64,000 nucleotides of DNA from Alteromonas sp. MMG017 (GTDB taxonomy: Bacteria; Pseudomonadota; Gammaproteobacteria; Enterobacterales; Alteromonadaceae), in the NCBI RefSeq assembly GCF_018100795.1, contig NZ_JAGJDY010000007.1, positions 124,001 to 188,000 on the forward strand, given 5' to 3'. The notes beneath the pieces were generated by a model, which made no database searches, was not told the origin of the DNA, and worked only from the letters and a program-made list of their open reading frames with translations. Of this stretch, positions 53,488 to 63,540 are shown in pieces. Position 1 is the first letter of the stretch. Each line of letters starts with the position of its first letter. The position numbers and the translations under genes were made by a program.

Positions 53488-55947
53488 TTAAAAGCGGTAA
53501 GCTACAGATAACTTGGCATTTCTTTCCTCACCCGGAAGTCCACCAAGGTACATGGCACTGCTGTAGTAATCGGTATTATCAAGGTTTTTGATGTTTAGCT
53601 GAATGTCCCAGTCATTTGATACGTAGCTAATAGCTGCATCCCACACGGTATATGAGTCTACGAAGGCATAGTCAATACCGAAAGACGAGGCAGAAATAGT
53701 ACGCTCATCTTCATAAGACACCCCTACGCTGAATTTTACTGGTGCAGGCAATGCACTAAACACATGACTATAGGTTAACCATGCACTCGCGGTTTTTTCC
53801 GCTATACCTTTGGTTTGCTCTTCGTCTGTACTGCTTGCAAAATCACCAGGCTCAGTGACAGGTTCTTGGTACGTTGCATTAGTATTTAATGCCCATTGTT
53901 CATTAATATCGAAGTTAATATCAATTTCAACACCGGTAGTACGCTCTTGTTCATCGTAATAAAACTCAGGAACATCAATGTTATATGCCGGATCGTCAAT
54001 GTTATCTTCATACAGTGGGTTAGTGTATTGCAGGTTGGTTCTTGCGGTATCAAACACTACGATTGAACCAAGCAACTGCTCAGACAAAGCAGTAAAACGC
54101 AGTCCTAAATCCCATGAAATCGATTCTGAATCAGGTCGGTTATTTTCTTCACTCAACGACCCCAATACACTGTATGCAGTTCTACCCTTTGAATGGTTGA
54201 TAAAGGTAGAGACATTGGGGGTTACTTTATAGGTTAAGCCTACATTATAAGTAAAACCATCATCATCAGCATCGTACTCAGGGTTGCCGTCGCTGAATTG
54301 GTTCAAGTAGGTTTGTTTAACTGCTCCGTAAGCTCCACCAAAACGCCCCGTAAAGTATTCGTTGAAGTACAATACTTCTTGGAAACTCACGCCCCAGCTT
54401 GATACTTCTTTTTCATACTTGCTGCGTAAAGATGGGTTGTAATCATCGAATGTGCCAGTAGGCCAATTTGGATTACGAATATCTAAAATGTAAGGCACTG
54501 CATCACTTCGCGTATCATCAGCGTCCCAGATAGACCACTGTGCATATGACATTTCATGATCTTCATAGTTAGCGCTAAATAAGTGTTCACCCTCAACACC
54601 GCCAGCTGACCATGTATTCGTTACATCAATAAAGTATTGCCACACTTCTTCATCGGCAACAATATTACGGTACTCCTGCCTGCGAGCAGCAAACGGATAC
54701 AGAACATCATCAATAACCAATGGTGCACGAGGCGCTAAGTTAATGATGTCTGTACGCTCTGTATAAACATAGTTGTATGCACTGGTTTGACGAATATAAT
54801 CTGTTTCATAGGTGCGATATTGAAGTTGTTGTGTCAGTGTCCAATTATCAGCGAAGTTCAGATCTTGACGCACCTTAACACGGAACTCTTTGCCTTCATT
54901 AGGTTCTGACAACGGTGAAATAAGGCTAGTATCGCCTAAATCATATGGCTGAACACCATCAGTAGATGTTAACGATGCTGCTAGCTCGGCTATTTGATCA
55001 TCGGTTAGTTGTAAACCACCGCTGTTGGTATCATCATTAACTAGATCTTGCGCAGTAATGCTGCCCGCCTCTGCGTCTAATAACGTTAAGTCGATAAGGC
55101 GGACAGGATGACCGATAGAATCAATTTGAATAGCATCATCAATATACGCCGCCGAAACTAAAAACCTGTTATCAGCAGAATGGTCATATCGTAACGAAGT
55201 ATACAACTCACTACGTTCATCGCTAAGACCACGGTAACCGTCAGATTGTTCATGATTAGCTACAACTCGATAGGCTAACGAGTCATTTATCGCGTTCGTT
55301 GCGTCAAACATTAATGAGTAACTGTCCCAGCTACCTACCGATGCTTTTATCTCATATTGCTCTTCAAATTCTGGCTTTTTCTCAATAAGGTTGATAATAC
55401 CGCCAGCTTCACCCATTCCATAAAGACCCGTTGCCGGCCCCTTTAACACTTCAATACTTTCTACATTAGTCATTGAACGAGTTGGGTTATAGCTATTCCC
55501 TAAATCAGCACCCGCATAAATTCCATCGTAGGTATAATTCACACCTAAACCACGTATGGCAAGGTTATCACCTACCCCATAATTGTTACCGTCTTGGGTC
55601 AAGCCACTAATATTACGAATGCTTTCCTGCAGCGTGTCAACGCCTTGCTCTCGTAATAATGTTCCATCAACCACAACTACAGCAGCAGGAGTTTCCATGA
55701 GGCTCATGTTTGACTTTGTTGCCGTACCCGATTCAAGAATTAATCTGTTGTGACGACCGTAAACGGTAATAACATCTAAATTTTCGTCTTGAACTTTTTG
55801 TTCTTTTTGTGTTTCTTTGCTAGCTTGAGCAAGTGGTATTGTATCTTCCGACTGCACTGCTTGTGCTGAAATTGCAGTGGTATAAAAAAGAGAGAAAATC
55901 GCAGTCGCTGCGCCAACTTTAGAGGTGTGTGTGAAGTTTATGTGCAT
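53488..55947 (-). CDS. TonB-dependent siderophore receptor
   Basis: About 819 residues from ATG 55947; the open frame to 55971 starts with TTG. It has a signal peptide (SKVGAATAIFSLFYTTAISAQA) and a TonB box region (NLDVITVYGRHNRLI). The plug is of the FhuA/FpvA type, with ETPAAVVVVDGTLLREQGV, NISGLTQDGNNYG, IEVLKGPATGLYGMGEAGGI and NLIEKKP, and the barrel ends NAKLSVAYRF. It imports ferric siderophores, the ligand being unknown. A Fur box overlaps the start region, and DUF3649, PepSY and DUF3325 genes follow on the same strand. Confidence 0.88.
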   Translation of the reverse strand: MHINFTHTSKVGAATAIFSLFYTTAISAQAVQSEDTIPLAQASKETQKEQKVQDENLDVITVYGRHNRLILESGTATKSNMSLMETPAAVVVVDGTLLREQGVDTLQESIRNISGLTQDGNNYGVGDNLAIRGLGVNYTYDGIYAGADLGNSYNPTRSMTNVESIEVLKGPATGLYGMGEAGGIINLIEKKPEFEEQYEIKASVGSWDSYSLMFDATNAINDSLAYRVVANHEQSDGYRGLSDERSELYTSLRYDHSADNRFLVSAAYIDDAIQIDSIGHPVRLIDLTLLDAEAGSITAQDLVNDDTNSGGLQLTDDQIAELAASLTSTDGVQPYDLGDTSLISPLSEPNEGKEFRVKVRQDLNFADNWTLTQQLQYRTYETDYIRQTSAYNYVYTERTDIINLAPRAPLVIDDVLYPFAARRQEYRNIVADEEVWQYFIDVTNTWSAGGVEGEHLFSANYEDHEMSYAQWSIWDADDTRSDAVPYILDIRNPNWPTGTFDDYNPSLRSKYEKEVSSWGVSFQEVLYFNEYFTGRFGGAYGAVKQTYLNQFSDGNPEYDADDDGFTYNVGLTYKVTPNVSTFINHSKGRTAYSVLGSLSEENNRPDSESISWDLGLRFTALSEQLLGSIVVFDTARTNLQYTNPLYEDNIDDPAYNIDVPEFYYDEQERTTGVEIDINFDINEQWALNTNATYQEPVTEPGDFASSTDEEQTKGIAEKTASAWLTYSHVFSALPAPVKFSVGVSYEDERTISASSFGIDYAFVDSYTVWDAAISYVSNDWDIQLNIKNLDNTDYYSSAMYLGGLPGEERNAKLSVAYRF

Positions 55948-55970
55948 TATGTGTCCGATGTTTAGTTGCA

Positions 55971-55992
55971 AATGATAACCAATCTCATTATC
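55971..55992 (-). promoter_or_regulatory. Fur box upstream of siderophore receptor operon
   Basis: On the minus strand GATAATGAGATTGGTTATC matches the 19-base Fur consensus (GATAATGATAATCATTATC) at 15 positions. It ends about 25 bases before the receptor ATG, so iron repression of the whole operon is expected. Confidence 0.75.
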
Positions 55993-56060
55993 AGCCGCGC
56001 ATGGTAATTAAACACCTTTTTTATTTCAACTATATTTACATAAAATCCTTATTTGATGCT

Positions 56061-57020
56061 TTATTCATCTAACGGCCACTCTTCTTTACTTATCATGTTG
56101 TTATCAAGAAGTACGTTTCTTATTTGATTGATTTTCACTTTCAGTTCATCGCGAATGAGCCGTATAGCTGGGGTAATAAGCTGCCTGCTAGGCAATACCA
56201 GCCACATTTCCGTAAGGGGTATGTGATAAACTGGCATGATCCGCTGAAGTCGCCCAGCAAGTAAATCTTCTGCAATATCGATAACAGATTTTTTCGCTAT
56301 TCCCACGCCATCCACACACCATCGGCGCACGATGTCGCCGTCATTCACTGCGCGGTTGCTTTTCACTTTCACTTTGAATTTCTCTGTACCTTCCCCTTTA
56401 TAGAGATCCCAACCGTCGTGGGTTAGCTCGTATAATTTGTAAAGCAATGCATTATGATTGGCTAATTCTTCAGGAGTGGTAGGCTCGCCATGGTTTTCTA
56501 TATAACTGGGAGATGCGCAGATAAAGTGTGGAATATTACAAATTTTGAACCCATACATATTAAGTTCTTGCACTGCGCTTTTCGTCATGGCTCTTAAAGC
56601 AACATCTACCCCGTCGCGATAGAAGTCGACTCGGCTGTCACTTACCTGCAACCTTAGCGACAAGTCTTCATGCTCATTCATAATATCGTTCAGCAAAACC
56701 CGCATTAGATTACGGCCCATCTCGGAAGACATGGCCATTTTCACTTCGCCATTAATGTCTTGCTGCTTTTCACTGATACGCATAACACCTTGTTGCAACA
56801 AATCTACCGCTTGCTGACATAAGGGCAGAAAACGCTCCCCTTCCGGGGATAACCGAATTTTGCGGGTGGTTCGCACAAATAGCTGAGTGCCTAACTGTTG
56901 CTCTAGGCGCTTTAGCGCAACGCTTGCGGCAGAAGAACTAATGTCTAGTTGATTAGCCGCAGCAGTAATTGAATGCAATTCTGCCACCTTGAGCAATACT
57001 TGCAGGTCTTCTGTCTTCAT
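56061..57020 (-). CDS. LysR-family transcriptional regulator
   Basis: A 319-residue LysR protein. The N-terminal winged HTH is clear (LQVLLKVAELHSITAAANQLDISSSAASVALKRLEQQLGTQLF, then RTTRKIRLSPEG). The substrate-binding domain follows, with VKMAMSSEMGRNLM and the PHFICASPSYIENHG region. It is divergent from the DUF4437 gene, so that gene is a likely target. The ligand is unknown. Full length for the family. Confidence 0.86.
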   Translation of the reverse strand: MKTEDLQVLLKVAELHSITAAANQLDISSSAASVALKRLEQQLGTQLFVRTTRKIRLSPEGERFLPLCQQAVDLLQQGVMRISEKQQDINGEVKMAMSSEMGRNLMRVLLNDIMNEHEDLSLRLQVSDSRVDFYRDGVDVALRAMTKSAVQELNMYGFKICNIPHFICASPSYIENHGEPTTPEELANHNALLYKLYELTHDGWDLYKGEGTEKFKVKVKSNRAVNDGDIVRRWCVDGVGIAKKSVIDIAEDLLAGRLQRIMPVYHIPLTEMWLVLPSRQLITPAIRLIRDELKVKINQIRNVLLDNNMISKEEWPLDE

Positions 57021-57253
57021 AACATCTTCTTTTTCAATTGCTAGCGCGTGAGTTAATGTGACTAACGCTGCGTAAGTTCGAGGGTATAAACGTTAATCAG
57101 ATCCGCTTTATTACAGCTAAAAGCGAGACAATAGATTTAATTACCTTATTTATTATCCACGTTTTAGCGAAAGTGTATTTGCTATTTGCCCATTTTTCCA
57201 CTGTCTGTAAGCTCATAAAATACGCCCAAGCAATCAAGTTAAAGGGTTAAAAA

Positions 57254-58099
57254 ATGAAATTCACAATTAAAGCAACAACGCTCGCACTTGCTTTTTCAAG
57301 CGCCATAGTACTTTCTACATCGTTGGTGGGCACAGCAGCGTTTGCAGCCCAGACAGCATCTAAGGTGGTGGCGGCAACCGATATTGAGTGGGGTTACCTA
57401 AACCCGCTTCGCGGCGATAAAAGCCCAGGTGCAGCAGATCTTTGGGGCGATCGTACTAAAGATACGGCAACCGGTATGCTGGTACGTTTTAATAAAGGCT
57501 TTGAGTCTCCACCGCACATTCACAACATTACCTATCGCGGTATTGTGATTGAAGGTGCTATGCACAATGACGACCCAAGCGCTGACAAAATGTGGATGCC
57601 AGCTGGTTCTTTTTGGACTCAACCTGCTGGTGAAAATCACACCACCGCAGCTAACGACAGCGCAAACTTAATTTACTTAGAAATAGATTCTGGCCCTTAC
57701 CTAGTGCAGCCATCTAGTGAGCATTTCGACAACGGCGAACGTCCACTAAACCTGCATAAAGATAACATAGTGTGGTTAGACGATGGTCAGCTGCCTAACA
57801 TAAGTGTACCAGGTGTTTCATCAACGTACTTGTGGGGCAACACCGCCGATATCAACGGCTCAATGGTTAAGTTACCGGCTGGCTTTAAAGGTACTATTGG
57901 CACACAAGCCAGCGAATTTCGCGCTGTAGTTATAGCGGGTGACGTTGAATATCAATCTGTGGAGGTTACTTCACCGGTATCGTTAAGTGCGGGAAGCTAC
58001 GTAGAATCTACTGGTACTTTTAACCATCAACTCGTGAATAAAAGTAAGCAAGAGACGACTATTTATATTCGCACCAATAGTGCATATCGTGTTTTCTAG
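57254..58099 (+). CDS. DUF4437 cupin-like periplasmic protein
   Basis: A 281-residue secreted protein with a signal peptide ([22 protein letters not shown]) and a double cupin-like fold. The first half has [33 protein letters not shown], with an HIH metal-binding pair, and [13 protein letters not shown]; the second repeats with [18 protein letters not shown]. This is the DUF4437 pattern, whose biochemical role is not known. It is monocistronic and divergent from the LysR gene. Confidence 0.78.
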   Translation: MKFTIKATTLALAFSSAIVLSTSLVGTAAFAAQTASKVVAATDIEWGYLNPLRGDKSPGAADLWGDRTKDTATGMLVRFNKGFESPPHIHNITYRGIVIEGAMHNDDPSADKMWMPAGSFWTQPAGENHTTAANDSANLIYLEIDSGPYLVQPSSEHFDNGERPLNLHKDNIVWLDDGQLPNISVPGVSSTYLWGNTADINGSMVKLPAGFKGTIGTQASEFRAVVIAGDVEYQSVEVTSPVSLSAGSYVESTGTFNHQLVNKSKQETTIYIRTNSAYRVF

Positions 58100-58303
58100 C
58101 AGCCTTAAAGCTCGCTCTTTAAACGCGATAAATAGGTGAAAAATAGGTGAAAAATCATCATTTTATTTTAATTTATTCTTTTCTAATCAATTGGTTGAAT
58201 AAGCTGCAATAGTGGTTGACGAGTATATAAGAAGTTTGTAATAGTATAACAATACTTTATACTTTATTTTTACTTTCCTCTTGGCCAATCTCGGAGCGCA
58301 CTA

Positions 58304-59362
58304 ATGAGAGAGTTTCTGAGAATAGCCAGCGTTAGCTTAGTTTCTTTTACACCCGCAGCCCTAGCACAAAGTACGCCTTCAGAATTCGCAGAATTAAGTT
58401 TCCAAGCCTTGCTTGATATCGATATAAACGAAAGTGACAGTGAACAATCTTCGCCTAATAAGTGGAGTTTCGCTGTACAACTAAAAGCCGCAGAGTTTGA
58501 TGGTTATAAAGTCAATGATAGCGACGTGAGCCTTGATGATGTGTTGTTCTCTTTTGGACAAGAAACGCGCACTTCAAGTAACTTCCCTGTTGTGCCGACG
58601 ATTATCAAGCAACACGCTAAAATTATTCAACTAGGTTACCAAGTAAATGAACGCCTAAAGCTCGGTATTCAAGTTCCTTTTATTCATCAAGAAACTGACC
58701 ATATTAGTGTGGTACCAGGTTACGATCATTTCGTTATTTCATCTTCAGGCTTGGGCGATATTGCGCTTTCAGCAAGTTACGCGTTAGAAGACAACAGTGA
58801 GTTTAGTTGGTGGGTTACCGCAGGGCTTAGCCTGCCAACCGGCTCAATTGATGAGCAAGGCGATACGCCTAGAGAACCGGGTGATCAACAACTCCCCTAC
58901 ACCATGCAATTAGGCTCAGGAACCTACGATTTTCCTATCGAAGTAAGCTATCAAAATAAAGGGGAACACGCGTTTACCGTTACCCTATCAGCCATGCTTC
59001 GAACAGGTACTAACGATAGAAACTATCGCTTAGGCAACAACTATAAACTCAGTGGTAAATACAACTTCCCACTTTCTCAAAGTACGGCATTGTTCACTGG
59101 TGCAGCATTTGGCCATTCAGAATCTATTCACGGACAGGACGATGAAATTACCACAGGTGGCAATTACTCGTACCCTGCCAGTATTACTAACCCTGATTTA
59201 TACGGCGGAGAAAAAGTGAGTGTGTTTGGGGGCGTTTCGTTTGTTCCTATTGATTGGTTAAAAGTGGTCGCCGATGTCAGTAAGCCTGTATATCAAAACC
59301 TAAATGGCCCTCAACCCCAAGAATTGTGGCGCGCAGGCCTTCAATTCTCCGTGTTGTATTAA
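58304..59362 (+). CDS. Outer-membrane beta-barrel of YfiR/YfiN-like cluster
   Basis: A 352-residue barrel-type protein with a signal peptide (MREFLRIASVSLVSFTPAALAQ). It has alternating hydrophobic strands and a closing aromatic strand (LWRAGLQFSVLY), similar to transporter-like proteins of the phenol-degradation MetA type (PF13557). It lies 9 bases before the YfiR-like gene, so it is probably the first of a three-gene operon. It may be an outer-membrane sensor partner or a substrate channel for the c-di-GMP module; that is inference. Confidence 0.65.
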   Translation: MREFLRIASVSLVSFTPAALAQSTPSEFAELSFQALLDIDINESDSEQSSPNKWSFAVQLKAAEFDGYKVNDSDVSLDDVLFSFGQETRTSSNFPVVPTIIKQHAKIIQLGYQVNERLKLGIQVPFIHQETDHISVVPGYDHFVISSSGLGDIALSASYALEDNSEFSWWVTAGLSLPTGSIDEQGDTPREPGDQQLPYTMQLGSGTYDFPIEVSYQNKGEHAFTVTLSAMLRTGTNDRNYRLGNNYKLSGKYNFPLSQSTALFTGAAFGHSESIHGQDDEITTGGNYSYPASITNPDLYGGEKVSVFGGVSFVPIDWLKVVADVSKPVYQNLNGPQPQELWRAGLQFSVLY

Positions 59363-59371
59363 ACGTTGTAC

Positions 59372-59857
59372 ATGCGTTCATTATTCATTGCTGTCGCTCT
59401 GACTTTAGCCGTTAGTCACTCGGCTTATGCCGACTTAAAAAAACTAGACAAAGTTAAAGCGGCTTACATGTTTAACTTCACAAAGTTTATGACATGGAGC
59501 AGTATGAATACTGATCCAGTCAATTTTTGTGTACAGAATGATGAAGCATTTCAGCAGTTTTTAACCCAGTTAGTTGAAAGCCGCCCCACAAGCAGCGGTG
59601 CGTCCATTCGCATCGTTATGTTAGACGGAAAACAAAGCTGCACCTTTGCCTATCTCATCGAAAATGATGACAGCCTAGTAAACCTTGCCACTTCAACCAT
59701 CATTATCAGTGATTTACCCAATCTTATTGAACGCCCAGCGGTATTTACATTTTATGAAGAAAACAATCGGTTAAGGTTTGAAATTGATTTAGCAGAGGCT
59801 GAACGTCTTGAGTTAACGATTAGCTCGGAATTGTTGAAGGTAGCGAAAATAAAATGA
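59372..59857 (+). CDS. YfiR-like periplasmic repressor (DUF4154)
   Basis: About 161 residues from ATG 59372; a TTG at 59366 is an alternative start. It has a signal peptide (SLFIAVALTLAVSHSAYA) and the DUF4154 domain: KVKAAYMFNFTKFMTW, GKQSCTFAYLI and ITISDL-type blocks. In Pseudomonas aeruginosa YfiR binds the periplasmic domain of the diguanylate cyclase YfiN and represses it. The next gene, overlapping by 4 nt, encodes such a cyclase, so the same role is inferred. Confidence 0.82.
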   Translation: MRSLFIAVALTLAVSHSAYADLKKLDKVKAAYMFNFTKFMTWSSMNTDPVNFCVQNDEAFQQFLTQLVESRPTSSGASIRIVMLDGKQSCTFAYLIENDDSLVNLATSTIIISDLPNLIERPAVFTFYEENNRLRFEIDLAEAERLELTISSELLKVAKIK

Positions 59858-61914
59858 TATTTCGTTCTACGTCTTTTTTTACCAAACAATTGCTTGCCGT
59901 CCTCTCGGTTAACTTCTTATCTCTGTGTCTGGTTGCGGGTTTGCTTTATTCAAATTTCGTCGATGATCACAAAACTAACTTAGTGAATGTGCTTAGCAGC
60001 CAATCTACATTGTTGGCATCGGCTAGCCGCTCATCGGTACTTTTTAATGATGCTCAGTCTACCCAGGATTTACTGTTTGCGGCATCGCAGTTACAAGCTA
60101 CATTAACTGCCAAAGTTTACGATGCGGACTTTAACCTATTCGCCGAATACGCCAGAGACGGTGTCTTAGACCTCACCTCCCCTAGGCAGCTTCCTCTAGG
60201 GGAAACATTTAAGGACGATGCGCTTTATTTTCTAGAGCCTATCGTTTTTGATAAAGAAATTATTGGTTACCTCTTGCTATCTGCCAGTACGTACTCGCTA
60301 GATACACAACAGCATCAAGCAATGATGGTGGTAATAGGCGTATTGTTGTTAAGTATGCTGCTTTCATACTTGCTTAATTTTCGTTTACAGAAACTCTTTA
60401 CCAGCCCCATCAACAAACTGATCTCACTGATTAGAAAAGTAGCCACATCCCGTGAATATCACACTCGTCTGCCAGAAGTACGTAACGACGAATTAGGCGA
60501 GTTATTTTCTGGCGTTAACGATATTTTGGCAACCGTTGAAAATCACCAAGAGCAGCTAAAGGCTCACAATACTGAACTTGAAAGTTTGGTAGAACTTCGA
60601 ACTCGCCAGCTTTATCAACGTGCCAATTATGATGCGCTAACGCACTTACCCAATCGCCACCTTTTTGTAGATCAGTTGGAGCTTGCGGTAAGCAAAGCCA
60701 ATAAATATAGCAGCCCACTGGCCGTCATGTTCCTAGATTTAGATCGCTTTAAACTTATTAACGACAGTTTGGGCCACGATATTGGCGATAAAGTGCTTAT
60801 TGAAGTTTCAAAGAAGCTGACTGAAATCGTGATGCAACGAGACAGTGTGTCTAGATGGGGTGGCGATGAATTTGTGGTTATGGTTGAAGAAACTCACTCT
60901 AAAGATGATTTAGCGTACCTTGCTAAGGAAATCATCACCAGTTTGAGTGAACCCATGCAATTGGAAGGGCATCAACTTCACATTTCTACCAGTATTGGTA
61001 TTGCGATATATGAAACAGAGAGTGAAAACGGCATAACGTTGTTAAAGCATGCCGATACCAGCATGTACCATGCTAAAGAAAACGGGCCTGGTCAGTTCTG
61101 CTTTTTTAACAACGGCATGTTAGAAAATTCACTGAATCGACTGTCTGTGGAAGGGCAATTACGACAAGCGTTAAAACTTGAAGATGCTTTTCATATGGTT
61201 TATCAGCCTCAAATTTGTGCCTACACAGGCTGTGTTCAAGGCATGGAAGCATTAATACGTTGGCAAGATAGTGAAGGTAACTATATTCCTCCTTCAGACT
61301 TTATTCCTATTGCTGAGGAAGCTGGCATTATCAATTCTCTCAGTATATGGATATTAAACCGGGTAAGTACTCAGATGCATCAATGGCGGGAGCAAGGTGT
61401 TCCTTTAGTGCCTGTTGCGATTAACTTGCCGGCTTGTTTTATTACTCAATTAGATTGCGCCGAGCAAATTGCGGATATTATGGCGTCTAATCAAATACCC
61501 CCTGAGCTTATTGAAGTTGAGCTCACTGAAAACACGTTTATAAGTTCTACGGAATTTGCATTAACGTCACTGAAAAAGTTAAAAAAATTAGGCTTTAAAG
61601 TCTCTATTGATGACTTTGGTACTGGCTATTCTTGCCTAAGTTACATTTCCACCTTGCCTATTGATAAATTGAAAATTGATGGCAGTTTTGTGCAGAAACT
61701 CGGGAAGTCTAAATCTAACGATGGCATTGTGAGCGCAATTGTCATGTTGGCCAAAGGGCTTAACCTATCCACGGTGGGCGAGTGTGTGGAAACAGAAGAC
61801 CAACTTGTGCGACTGCGTGAAATGGGCTGCGATGTGATACAAGGCTATTACTACCACCCTCCTCTACAGGTTGATGCGGCAGCCACATTGATGTTAGAAA
61901 CTATCGAAAGCTAA
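59854..61914 (+). CDS. YfiN-like GGDEF-EAL membrane protein
   Basis: A 686-residue inner-membrane protein. An N-terminal helix, a periplasmic domain of about 130 residues and a second helix are followed by HAMP (PINKLISLIRKVATS), GGDEF (about residues 255-410) and EAL (420-680). RWGGDEFVVMV is an intact cyclase active site, and EALIRW and the EVELTEN segment show an intact phosphodiesterase site. Its I-site region reads MQRD instead of RxxD, so product inhibition may be lost. It makes or degrades c-di-GMP under YfiR control. Its stop overlaps the convergent DUF3307 gene by 4 nt. Confidence 0.86.
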   Translation: MIFRSTSFFTKQLLAVLSVNFLSLCLVAGLLYSNFVDDHKTNLVNVLSSQSTLLASASRSSVLFNDAQSTQDLLFAASQLQATLTAKVYDADFNLFAEYARDGVLDLTSPRQLPLGETFKDDALYFLEPIVFDKEIIGYLLLSASTYSLDTQQHQAMMVVIGVLLLSMLLSYLLNFRLQKLFTSPINKLISLIRKVATSREYHTRLPEVRNDELGELFSGVNDILATVENHQEQLKAHNTELESLVELRTRQLYQRANYDALTHLPNRHLFVDQLELAVSKANKYSSPLAVMFLDLDRFKLINDSLGHDIGDKVLIEVSKKLTEIVMQRDSVSRWGGDEFVVMVEETHSKDDLAYLAKEIITSLSEPMQLEGHQLHISTSIGIAIYETESENGITLLKHADTSMYHAKENGPGQFCFFNNGMLENSLNRLSVEGQLRQALKLEDAFHMVYQPQICAYTGCVQGMEALIRWQDSEGNYIPPSDFIPIAEEAGIINSLSIWILNRVSTQMHQWREQGVPLVPVAINLPACFITQLDCAEQIADIMASNQIPPELIEVELTENTFISSTEFALTSLKKLKKLGFKVSIDDFGTGYSCLSYISTLPIDKLKIDGSFVQKLGKSKSNDGIVSAIVMLAKGLNLSTVGECVETEDQLVRLREMGCDVIQGYYYHPPLQVDAAATLMLETIES

Positions 61915-62729
61915 AGTTTTCCAATAAACCATCTAACGGTAAGCCCTACCGCTAGCGTAATTACCACACTCGTCAATGTACCCAGCAATACATATTCCGT
62001 TAGCTTCTTATCTTCGCTTTTCGTCAAATCACCAAACCGAAAAATTGATTTAGCGGCAAGTAGAAAGCCTATTGCTGCAAATTGATTAATCAGTACAAAA
62101 GTTAAAATAAGCAAACGCTCTAAATAACCAATTCGCTGCCCAGCCATAGCAAGCGTATTTTGTATGGGAAGCTGTACTAACGTGCTGGCTGTTTTTGGTT
62201 TAGCATGCTCATCAAGCTCTTTACTCCATGGCGACAGGAGTTGTTTTATAAAAATAGACGTTGGTTTTAGAATAATTAAGTACGCCAAGAGTATGGTCAG
62301 ATGCTGATGGTTAATCAGTAAAATTTGCTTAAACAGTGCCTCGACCTGAGCAGTAAGCAGCGCCCATAAAATAACGATAACGCCAATGTGTGCCGCTTGA
62401 TCGATTGCAAATGCTAAGGTTGTGCTTCCTGCGTAAGACTTTATTGCATCTATAATAAAATGGCTTATTAATATCCCGCCAGCCACCATTAAAAGTGCGG
62501 TAAAGTCGATATCTGCCATACACGACTCTTTTGTAGTAAGTACCATTATGGCCGACATCGCGAGTAAGGCAATAAGAGCTAATAACCCATGCAATAAAGC
62601 GTGAAGGTATAATGCAGGGGATTGAAGATGTTTAGTGTTTCGGCTTTCCACCCAGTGAGTTGGCTGAAAATAGAAGTCTCCGAGTAAATGGGCAACCAAT
62701 AGCCCTATTACCATGCTAAGTTGCTCCAT
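61911..62729 (-). CDS. DUF3307 membrane protein
   Basis: A 272-residue protein with about six transmembrane helices. The N-terminus (MEQLSMVIGLLVAHLLGDFYFQP) and YLHALLHGLLALIAL, then SHFIIDAIK, are the DUF3307 signature, with conserved His and Asp within the membrane. It is 2 bases after the stop of the SatD-like gene, so the pair is co-transcribed. DUF3307 and SatD genes are often neighbours. No biochemical role is established. Confidence 0.8.
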   Translation of the reverse strand: MEQLSMVIGLLVAHLLGDFYFQPTHWVESRNTKHLQSPALYLHALLHGLLALIALLAMSAIMVLTTKESCMADIDFTALLMVAGGILISHFIIDAIKSYAGSTTLAFAIDQAAHIGVIVILWALLTAQVEALFKQILLINHQHLTILLAYLIILKPTSIFIKQLLSPWSKELDEHAKPKTASTLVQLPIQNTLAMAGQRIGYLERLLILTFVLINQFAAIGFLLAAKSIFRFGDLTKSEDKKLTEYVLLGTLTSVVITLAVGLTVRWFIGKL

Positions 62730-62731
62730 GC

Positions 62732-63370
62732 TTACTGCTCCGTTTCCACTTCTGTTGCCATATAATCTAAATAATCACTGACGAGATGATATTGACTGGC
62801 GTTTAAAATACGAGTGATATTGCTGCGGTTTTTCCCCAGCGTATTCGCTATATTCTCATGACCTTTATCTTCTGCCTTAATATAGGCCAGTAAGGTTTCT
62901 GACTGTGTTTGCGTTAAGGAAGTAATATGGCTATCAACAAAGGCAGTCATCAAGCTTGCGTGTTTATTGAAAGCTTCATTGTCGCTAGAAAAGGCAAGAT
63001 ATTGTGACTTCAAACTATCAAGCGTCCTACCCGAACGAACGAAGGCATCACCATTTCCGGTTTTCACTTTCCCATCAGTAAAACTCACTTTACCAACACC
63101 TACGCTAATACGTATATCTGTAGTGGGCGTGCAGGCTTTTAATGCTAACCGGATGCAAATGGCCACCAGCATGGCACTTTTAGACTCTGGAATAACAACC
63201 TGAAAAGCATCTCCACGAAAGACGTCGTATTGTCCGCTGTAAATTGCCGATTGTTCTTTCAGTTCATTGGTTAGCACCTCTAACACATGAGCTAAATCGG
63301 TATTAGTTAACTGCTGGGAGTTTGCGATATCACCGGTTATTACCGCCTGCCGCTTGTTCGTATTATCCAT
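62732..63370 (-). CDS. SatD-family-like protein with C-terminal HTH
   Basis: A 212-residue protein. The N-terminal two thirds have AVITGDIANSQQL, then VFRGDAFQVVI and IRISVGVGKVSF, conserved in SatD-like proteins. The order (Asp in strand 1, RGDxF hairpin, then I-S-V-G strand) recalls the palm domain of GGDEF-type nucleotide cyclases (GGDEF, then SIGV); this is my inference and not an assigned function. The last 60 residues are an HTH (GHENIANTLGKNRSNITRIL). It is the first gene of a pair with the DUF3307 protein. Four 28-bp repeats and a TetR gene lie upstream. Confidence 0.65.
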   Translation of the reverse strand: MDNTNKRQAVITGDIANSQQLTNTDLAHVLEVLTNELKEQSAIYSGQYDVFRGDAFQVVIPESKSAMLVAICIRLALKACTPTTDIRISVGVGKVSFTDGKVKTGNGDAFVRSGRTLDSLKSQYLAFSSDNEAFNKHASLMTAFVDSHITSLTQTQSETLLAYIKAEDKGHENIANTLGKNRSNITRILNASQYHLVSDYLDYMATEVETEQ

Positions 63371-63540
63371 ACTTTCCCTTTATTTACTCTTTGGGGTAGC
63401 AGCTGATTTTGGTTAATAATCAAAAACTCATACCTAGCTTGCACCCACTTTTATGTTATCTGCATCATAGCCGCAATTTAGATTGCCTGTATTTTTATAC
63501 AGATGCAATATAACTTCGGCGGTTAATTTCAACGGTTTGG

